Made by a program: the position numbers and the translations under genes | Part shown: positions 58,526 through 64,000 of the stretch, one piece after another | Position numbering within the stretch: position 1 is the first letter of the stretch | Layout: the number at the start of each line of letters is the position of its first letter | The notes under the pieces: model-generated | Database searches by the model: none | Seen by the model: only the letters and a program-made list of their open reading frames with translations | Told to the model about the DNA's origin: nothing | NCBI RefSeq assembly: GCF_030296615.1 | Contig: NZ_AP027732.1 | Coordinates: forward strand, 3,229,042 to 3,293,041 | Source: Frondihabitans sucicola | Lineage (GTDB): Bacteria; Actinomycetota; Actinomycetes; Actinomycetales; Microbacteriaceae | Length of the DNA stretch: 64,000 bases | Reading direction: 5' to 3'

Positions 58526-58600
58526 CAGGGCAGGGTCGGTCGGGCAGGGCGGGGCAGGGCGGGCAGGTCGGGCGGGTCGGGCGGGGCGGGCTGGCAGGGC
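58526..58600 (+). repeat. G-rich degenerate tandem repeat beside inverted-repeat copy 2
   Basis: Runs of GGGCAGG and GGGCGGG(T/G) units fill the space between the right arm and the SDR stop at 58604. Intergenic interval 58324-58603 (280 bp) contains only these repeats. Confidence 0.65.
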
Positions 58601-58603
58601 GAG

Positions 58604-59505
58604 TCAGGCGGGGAGGCCCACCCCGGTCTGAGCCGCAGCGACCGACCAGACGCGCTCCGCCAACTCGCGTCGGCGACCGCTGCGCGGAATGCTCGCGCGG
58701 TGGGTCGGCCCGACCAGCGCGAACCTGCTCGGCCCGTAGTACGCCCCTGCGCCGCGGCCGGGTCGACCGCGGCGAACAGGAGCGGTTCGGCGCCCTGCTC
58801 GACTCCCTGCGACGGGAGGATCGTTCGCTCGATCGGGGGCAGCGCCTCGTCGCGCCCGAGGTTGCGTCCGGCCGTCTGCAGGTTGGTGCGCGTGTAGCCC
58901 GGGTGGGCGAGAGTGCTCAGCAGCGGCCAGCCCCGCCCGAGGGCGACGGCCCCGAGTTGGCGTCCCATCAGCAGGTCGGCGAGCTTGGACTGCGCGTAGG
59001 CGGCGCCGGGCCGGTAGCGCTTCTCGGACTGCAGGTCGTCGAACCGGATCCGGCCGAAGTTCGCCGTGCCGCTCGTCATCGTGGCGACCCGCGGGGCCTC
59101 GCTTCGGAGGAGAACCGGCAGGATCAGCGCGGTGAGGGCGAACGGGCCGAGGAAGTTCGTCCCCCACTGCAGTTCGAAGCCGTCCGCGGTCGTGAGGCGC
59201 TGCGGCGGGATCATCACACCGGCGTTGTTGACGAGGACGTCGAGCCGTCCGTCTGCCTGGATCGTGTCGGCGAAGGCCCGGACGCTCTCCAGGTCGGCGA
59301 GGTCGAGCCGGCGGACCTCCAGGTCGGCATCGGGCACCCCGGCCCGGATCTCCGCCTCGGCGGCGTGGCCCTTCTCGAGGTTCCTGACGGCCAGCACGAC
59401 CGAGGCTCCGGCCGCGGCCAGTCGCTTTCCGGTCTCGAGACCGGTGCCGCTGTTGGCTCCGGTGACGACGAATCGGCGGCCGTTCTGACGCGGGACGTTG
59501 TACAT
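58604..59505 (-). CDS. SDR-family oxidoreductase, retinol dehydrogenase-like (frameshifted)
   Basis: 300 residues. Coenzyme loop [19 protein letters not shown], Arg in LAVRNLEKG favouring [34 protein letters not shown] and [10 protein letters not shown] (Tyr, Lys). The C-terminal part [10 protein letters not shown] is typical of the RDH/WW-oxidoreductase-like group. The frame breaks at the CCCC run 58744-58747; one more base gives [27 protein letters not shown] lies 6 nt before ATG 59505. Substrate unknown. Confidence 0.9.
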
Positions 59506-59511
59506 GGGGGA

Positions 59512-59517
59512 ACCCTA
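59512..59517 (-). promoter_or_regulatory. -10 hexamer (leaderless type), divergent pair
   Basis: TAGGGT, 6 nt before ATG 59505, back-to-back with the plus-strand hexamer at 59525. Confidence 0.45.
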
Positions 59518-59524
59518 TTCCCTC

Positions 59525-59530
59525 TAGGGT
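59525..59530 (+). promoter_or_regulatory. -10 hexamer (leaderless type), divergent pair
   Basis: TAGGGT, 6 nt before ATG 59537. Confidence 0.45.
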
Positions 59531-59536
59531 CGGAGC

Positions 59537-60294
59537 ATGAGCCCGAGCGACCCTCGATCGACCCCGCTCGCGGAGGCCGTCAGCCGGGTCGCGCCGCTGC
59601 TGCCGCGCCGCGGCATCATCTCGCAGCACTGGAGTGACCTCGCGTTCCTGCACTGGCGCGTGGATCCTGCTCTCGTCGCCCCGCATCTGCCGAGCGGCGT
59701 GGTGCCTGACGTGTTCGACGGGTCGAGCTGGGTGGGGCTGATCCCCTTCGAGCTGTCGCGCTCGGCGTTCGGGCCGTTCGCGCCGGTGCCGTACTTCGGC
59801 CGCTTCGCCGAGACGAACGTGCGGCTCTACGGCGTCGGCCCGGACGGCCGAAGGAGCGTCGTCTTCCGGACCCTCGAGGCGTCGAAACTCGTTCCCGTGC
59901 TGGCCGCGCGCCTGGGCATCGGCCTGCCGTACACCTGGGCGGACATGACGATCGTCCGCGGCGGCGGAACCCTGACCTACGACAGTCGCAGGCGATGGCC
60001 TGCCACGCGGGGCACGCTCCCCGCAGTCACGTGCGCCTTCGCCCCGGTACCGATCGGGTCGAGCACGATCCCCTGGCCGATTTCCTCACCGCGCGCTGGG
60101 GGATGCACGTCGCACGGCACCGCCACACCGCCTTCTGGCCGAACGCGCACGCGACCTGGGAGCTCGTCACGGCCGAGCTGCTCGAGCTCGACGACGAGTT
60201 GCTCGCCGCGACCGGCTTCCCGGGCCTCGCCGACCGCGCACCCGACTCCGTGCTCTACTCGCGCGGCGTGTCGACGCGTTTCGCTCGACCCTGA
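59537..60294 (+). CDS. DUF2071 (YqjF-like) protein (frameshifted)
   Basis: 252 residues of the acetoacetate decarboxylase-like beta-cone fold family DUF2071: QHWSDLAFLHWRVDPALVAPHLPSGV, DGSSWVGLIPFEL, FAETNVRLYG and LPYTWADMTI, then after the frameshift FLTARWGMHVARHRHTAFWPNAHATWELV. The frame breaks at CC 59999-60000; one more C gives RRWPCHAGHAPRSHVR. Function is unknown. It is divergent from the SDR gene across only 31 bp and ends 10 bp from the encapsulin stop. Confidence 0.87.
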
Positions 60295-60304
60295 TCGGCT
60301 CCGC

Positions 60305-61114
60305 TCAGGCGCGCACCGCGCCCGACGACGCGGCCAGCAGGCGGACCGCGGCCTCCGGTGTGTTGACCCGGAACGCGAGAGTCTCTTCGACGTAGAGGCC
60401 GACCTCGGCGATGTCGTGATCCGAGTAGCCGAGCGACAGGTCTTCGCCGACCGTGAGCTCGTAGTCGCCGCCGCGTGTGCTGAGCACGACCGAGCCGGTG
60501 ATCCCCGGCGTCCACTCGAGGGAACCGCCCAGGATGCCCTCGAGCTGGGTTCGCAGCGGATAGCCGTCGTCGTCGGTCTCGACGATCGTGGTCCAGTCGG
60601 ACGGGCTCGCCGCCAGCGAGTACGGCCCGCCGACGCCGGCGCTCCGGAGGGCCGCGACCGCTCCGCCCACCGCCGCCCGGAACGAATCGGGAGACCCATC
60701 GTGGTAGCCGACCGGATGCGGCGAGACCTCGCCGAGCCCCGACGCATCACGCGGGCCGCCGAAGACGAGCTCGTTCTCGAACGCCGCAAGCGAGAGGGCC
60801 GCCGTGTCGAGCGGGCCCAGGTCGACGTCGGTCGCTCCACGCGAGGAGTCGACGAGTTCTTCGCGTCGCAGGCGGAAGTCGGCCCGCGCCTCGAGAAGCG
60901 GCAGGATCCGGCGCCGTTTCACGCGGATGCTCTCGTGGGCGACGTCGTCGGTGCGGCCGAGGTCGACCGCTGAGTGCGTCCAGCCTTTGGGGCCGGCGAA
61001 GTCGACGAGTCTGCGGGCGGCGAGCGCGACCGTGAGGCGCGTCGTCGCCTCGTCGTCGAGCAACGCCCAGACGTCGCTGCCGAAGGGTGCCAGCTCTCTC
61101 AGGAGGTGGTTCAT
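60305..61114 (-). CDS. Family 1 encapsulin shell protein
   Basis: 269 residues, HK97-like protomer that self-assembles into a protein nanocompartment. Diagnostic segments are NHLLRELAPFGSDVWALLDDEA, RRLVDFAGPKGWTHSAVDLGRT, ARADFRLRREELVDSSRG, the E-loop region, the P-domain AFENELVFGGPRDASGL, and GGDYELTVGEDLSLGYSDHD near the end. Length is right for T=1 shells. ATG 61114 overlaps the restored stop of the DyP peroxidase by 4 nt, and AAAGGAT lies upstream. The coupled upstream gene is the cargo. Confidence 0.96.
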   Translation of the reverse strand: MNHLLRELAPFGSDVWALLDDEATTRLTVALAARRLVDFAGPKGWTHSAVDLGRTDDVAHESIRVKRRRILPLLEARADFRLRREELVDSSRGATDVDLGPLDTAALSLAAFENELVFGGPRDASGLGEVSPHPVGYHDGSPDSFRAAVGGAVAALRSAGVGGPYSLAASPSDWTTIVETDDDGYPLRTQLEGILGGSLEWTPGITGSVVLSTRGGDYELTVGEDLSLGYSDHDIAEVGLYVEETLAFRVNTPEAAVRLLAASSGAVRA

Positions 61115-62197
61115 GATGCCGATCCTTTCGTGGCTCGCAGGGAGCCGATGCCGAGCGATCCGTCGGTGGGGAGGGGGATCCTGCCGGTTCTTCCAGCTCG
61201 CCTTCGTCGACCGCGGGCTCGGCGCCCGCGTCTTCGAGCGCCGCGAGCTGGTCGCGGGAGGGAGCGAAGAAGACGTTGCCGGTGACGGCCGTGGAGAAGT
61301 CGAGGATCAGGTCGTAGGTGCCGACGGGGTCGCCGATGAACATCCGCTCGAGCATCCGCTCGGTCACCCAGAGGTCTCTCGCGTAGCCGATGAAGAAGGT
61401 GCCGAACTCCCCTGCCCCGGCCGGCCGAAGGGCATGTTGTCGCGCAGGATGTCGTGCTCGACACCGTCGTCGTCCGTGATGGTGGTGAGGGTCTTGTGCG
61501 ACGGGCGCGCCTCGGTGTCGCTGTCGCGCTCGATGTTGTCGATCTTCGAGCGGCCGATGACGGCCTCCTGCTGCTCCGTCGTCAGGGCGGCCCAGGCGTC
61601 GAGGTCGTGCAGGTATTTCTGAGTCACGACGTAGCTGCCGCCCGCCCAGTCGGGATCGGAGTCTCCGACGAGGGCGGCTTCGGCAATGTCCTGGGCGACG
61701 GGGTTCGCGGTCCCGTCGACGAAGCCGAGGAGATCCCGCTCGTCGAAGTAGCGGAACGCCGAGACCTCGTCGACGACGCGAACGTGGTCGCCCAGCGAGG
61801 CGAGCAGGATCCGCTCGAACTCGAAGCAGAGATCGGCTCGCTCCGCGCGGATGTGGAACAGCAGGTCGCCCGGTGTCGAGGGCGCCGTGTGCGGGTCGCC
61901 CCGGACCGCCCGGAACGGGTGGAGCTGCGCCGGCGCCTTCGACGGCGAAAGACGCTTCCAGGCGGCCGCGCCGATTCCGACGACGCAGGAGAGCCGCCCC
62001 GAGAGGTCGCGGAAGCCGACGGTCTTGATCAGGTCTTCCACGCCGACGAGGGCGTCGCGCGCGGCCTCGAGGTCGTCGACGCCCTCGCCGACGGACAGCG
62101 TGAGGAACACGGCCGCCTTCGACAGCGGAGCATCCACACTCTGCGCATCGAGCGGGACTCGGTCTCCGGCGGCGTTCATCTCTTCATGATGGTCCAT
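61111..62197 (-). CDS. DyP-type heme peroxidase, encapsulin cargo (two frameshifts)
   Basis: 362 residues restored. Family motifs: LLFHIRAERADLCFEF, RYFDERDLLGFVDGTANP (the GxxDG motif with catalytic Asp), GGSYVVTQKYLHDL and, late, GTYDLILDFSTAVTGNVFFAPS. The frame breaks at the CCCC run 61409-61412 (one more base gives GQGEFGTFFIGYARDLWVTERM) and again at CC 61180-61181 (giving EEPAGIPLPTDGSLGIGSLRATKG). The tail DGSLGIGSLR (61135-61164) is the classical encapsulin targeting peptide. Stop TGA overlaps the shell gene's ATG. Start ATG 62197 or 62179. Confidence 0.93.
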
Positions 62198-62230
62198 TCG
62201 GGTACCGATCCGCTCCCCGCCAGGGTTCTG

Positions 62231-63175
62231 CTACTTCACCGAGCCCTCGGTCAGACCGCCGCGCCAGAAGCGCTGAAGCACGATCATGGCGATGCCGAGC
62301 GGAATGATCGACAGGAGGACCCCTCCGGTCGTCAGCTGGTAGAACTCGGGCAGCCGGTCGACCTGGCTGAGCCAGTTGTTCAGACCGAGCGTCACGGGGA
62401 ACTTGTTCGGGTCGGACAGCATGACCAGCGGGAGGAAGTAGTTGTTCCAGATGCCGACGAGCTGGAACAGGAACACCGTGACCAGGGCGGGCGCCATGAT
62501 CCGGAGGCCCAGGGTGTGGAAGATCCGGAGCTCGCTGGCGCCGTCGAGACGCGCGGCCTCCATCAGCGAGGTCTCGACGGTGGCCTGCGCGTAGATCCGG
62601 CAGAGGAACAGGCCGAACGGCGAGACGATCGACGGGATCAGCACGCTCCAGTACGTGTTGGCGAGGTGCAGCTGGCTGAACAGCAGGAAGAGCGGGAGCG
62701 CGGTGGCGGTTCCGGGCACCAGGACTCCGCCGAGGATCGTCCCGAACACGAGGTTGCGGCCCTTGAACTCGTACTTGGCCAGCGCGTAGCCGCCGGCTGC
62801 CGCGAGGTAGGTGGCGATGATGCCGCCGAGGCCCGCGTAGATCGCCGAGTTGCCGAGCCAGCGCAGGAAGATGCCGCCGTCGTAGGTGAGGACGTCGTGC
62901 AGGTTCGACCAGAGGACGAAGTGGGGCGAGAACCAGAAGCCGAACGTTCCGAAGAGATCCTGCGAGGTCTTGGTCGCGGCGACGATGACCCAGTAGACGG
63001 GCACCAGGAAGTAGATCGCGACGACGACCAGGATCCCGGTCACGATGATGGTCGAGGTGCGCCGGCGCCCGGCGGAGCGATCGACGCCCGCGGACTTGGC
63101 GGCCCTGGTCACGCTCTTCGCGACGGCGCGCCCTTCACGGGTCGGCCGCTCGACGGCCACGGTGGTCCTGGTCAT
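62231..63175 (-). CDS. Carbohydrate ABC transporter permease (MalG-type)
   Basis: 314 residues with six helices. The first is IIVTGILVVVAIYFLVPVYWVI; the EAA loop is SLMEAARLDGASELRIFHTLGLRIMAPAL, which contacts the ATPase. An N-terminal cytoplasmic tail of about 40 residues is charged. ATG 63175 overlaps the stop of the partner permease by 4 nt. Solute specificity cannot be read from it; the family imports mono- and oligosaccharides or glycerol phosphate. Confidence 0.94.
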   Translation of the reverse strand: MTRTTVAVERPTREGRAVAKSVTRAAKSAGVDRSAGRRRTSTIIVTGILVVVAIYFLVPVYWVIVAATKTSQDLFGTFGFWFSPHFVLWSNLHDVLTYDGGIFLRWLGNSAIYAGLGGIIATYLAAAGGYALAKYEFKGRNLVFGTILGGVLVPGTATALPLFLLFSQLHLANTYWSVLIPSIVSPFGLFLCRIYAQATVETSLMEAARLDGASELRIFHTLGLRIMAPALVTVFLFQLVGIWNNYFLPLVMLSDPNKFPVTLGLNNWLSQVDRLPEFYQLTTGGVLLSIIPLGIAMIVLQRFWRGGLTEGSVK

Positions 63176-64000
63176 GATTGCTTCCTGTTCGTCACCTTGA
63201 GGAACACGACGCTCAGGGCGAACGCCACCAGGGCGATCAGCACGGCCTGGGCGGCGGCCACGTTGTAGTCGTTGTAGGCGAATGCCGTCGTGTAGGCCGA
63301 GAGGTTCGGCGTGTACTGGCTGTCGACGGCGGGCGCCACTTTCTGCAGCACCTGCGCCTCCGCGAAGAGTTGAAGGGTGCCGATGATCGAGAAGACGGCG
63401 GTCAGCAGGAGGGCCGGACGGATCAGCGGCAGCTGGATGCTCGTGGCGACGCGCAGCGGTGAAGCGCCGTCGACCTTCGCGGCCTCGTAGATCTCGACCG
63501 GGATCGACTTGAGCTGCGCGACGATGATCAGCATGTTGTAGCCGGTGTAGCTCCAGGTCACGATGTTCGCGATCGACCAGAGCACCGAGCCCGAGCCGAG
63601 GAAGTCGGGCGTGAAGCCGACGACCTTCGCCACGTCGAAGAGCGGGCTGAGACCGGGGACGTAGAGGAACGACCACAGGATCGTCGCGATCACGCCGGGC
63701 ACCCCGTAGGGCAGGAAGTACGCCGCCCGGAAGAAGCCCGGCCACTTGGCCGACGCCGACTCGAGCAGCAGCGCGAGCACCGTGCAGAAGATCAGCATGA
63801 CGGGAACCTGCACGATGCCGAACAGGAACATCCGGCCGATCGAGGCGATGAAGTTCGCGTCGCCGAGCGCCGCCGCGTAGTTCGAGAATCCGGCGAACGA
63901 CGTCGTGACGCCCTTCTCCCCGAAGAGACCCGACCGCGTCACTTTGGTGAAGCTCGACCCGATGGCGATGAAGATCGGCAGCAGGAACGTGAGGACGAAG
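63172..64000 (-). CDS. Carbohydrate ABC transporter permease (MalF-type), 5' end outside window
   Basis: The window shows the last 275 or so residues, starting in a membrane helix (FVLTFLLPIFIAIGSSF). The following loop TRSGLFGEKGVTTSFAGFSNYAAAL is typical of the MalF/UgpA group, and the EAA motif is EIYEAAKVDGASPLRVATSIQLPLIRPAL. It is coupled to the MalG-type gene. A solute-binding protein gene is expected just beyond the window edge. An in-frame ATG at 63942 is internal, since coding continues upstream without a stop to the edge. Confidence 0.92.
   Translation of the reverse strand, partial: FVLTFLLPIFIAIGSSFTKVTRSGLFGEKGVTTSFAGFSNYAAALGDANFIASIGRMFLFGIVQVPVMLIFCTVLALLLESASAKWPGFFRAAYFLPYGVPGVIATILWSFLYVPGLSPLFDVAKVVGFTPDFLGSGSVLWSIANIVTWSYTGYNMLIIVAQLKSIPVEIYEAAKVDGASPLRVATSIQLPLIRPALLLTAVFSIIGTLQLFAEAQVLQKVAPAVDSQYTPNLSAYTTAFAYNDYNVAAAQAVLIALVAFALSVVFLKVTNRKQS

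Overview
This 64 kb window is high-GC (about 70%) DNA with dense genes, many 4-nt start/stop overlaps and many GTG starts. The gene set (HelR-type RNA polymerase motor, Ku/LigD end joining, OtsA/OtsB, an encapsulin-DyP pair, ilvBNC order, HGxDLWxGN fructosamine kinase) fits a free-living actinobacterium, most likely of the Microbacteriaceae. Genus is not determined. I see no rRNA, tRNA, CRISPR array, prophage or insertion sequence, and no gene-free stretch over 300 bases.

Layout. 1-280: end of a metallo-beta-lactamase-fold gene. 345-11773 (minus): an amino-acid block, ilvE, leuB, serA, then two small membrane proteins and mtlD, then ilvC, ilvN, ilvB and ilvD, together most of the branched-chain pathway. 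11784-15719: an anchored protein, a DinB-like protein and the trehalose pair otsB/otsA. 15798-26679: mixed metabolic and transport genes (fructosamine kinase, CorA, xylose-isomerase-like protein, hydrolase, ArsB-like permease, amino-acid permease, gamma carbonic anhydrase, glutathione peroxidase, M20 peptidase, MFS). 26744-28783: a YtrA-type GntR regulator with its ABC exporter. 28871-34376: pterin dehydratase/glyoxalase fusion, nadE, TMEM175 channel, GntR-YrdC-tam operon, MTA/SAH nucleosidase and a 30-residue membrane protein. 34487-37811: tetR-mmpL efflux operon. 37936-43238: epimerase with divergent TetR, SDR, SMP-30 and GH15. 43514-48186: SAP-domain protein, Ku, SDR and three-domain LigD. 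48279-55677: a MacB/FtsX-type system with two large permeases and two ATPases. 55664-57819: helR, preceded by a rifamycin-associated element. 57928-60294: DUF2185, SDR and DUF2071 genes. 60305-62197: encapsulin shell and DyP peroxidase cargo. 62231-64000: two sugar ABC permeases.

Two window-wide properties matter for any reader. First, about 20 genes, including housekeeping ones such as serA and ilvE, are broken by single-base indels, mostly one base missing from a short run of G or C. The conserved protein resumes immediately in the next frame. I read these as consensus errors and annotate the genes as restored. Second, at least 17 genes have a TANNNT hexamer 6-7 nt before the start codon, the signature of leaderless transcripts, and this was used to choose starts.

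The strongest leads are the RAE in front of helR (predicting rifamycin-inducible RNA polymerase protection), two copies of a 20-22 bp inverted-repeat element with adjacent tandem repeats, a perfect 27-bp-stem hairpin after mmpL, a strongly over-represented octamer GCAGGATC (about 50 copies), and an encapsulin system whose cargo-loading tail is hidden by a frameshift.
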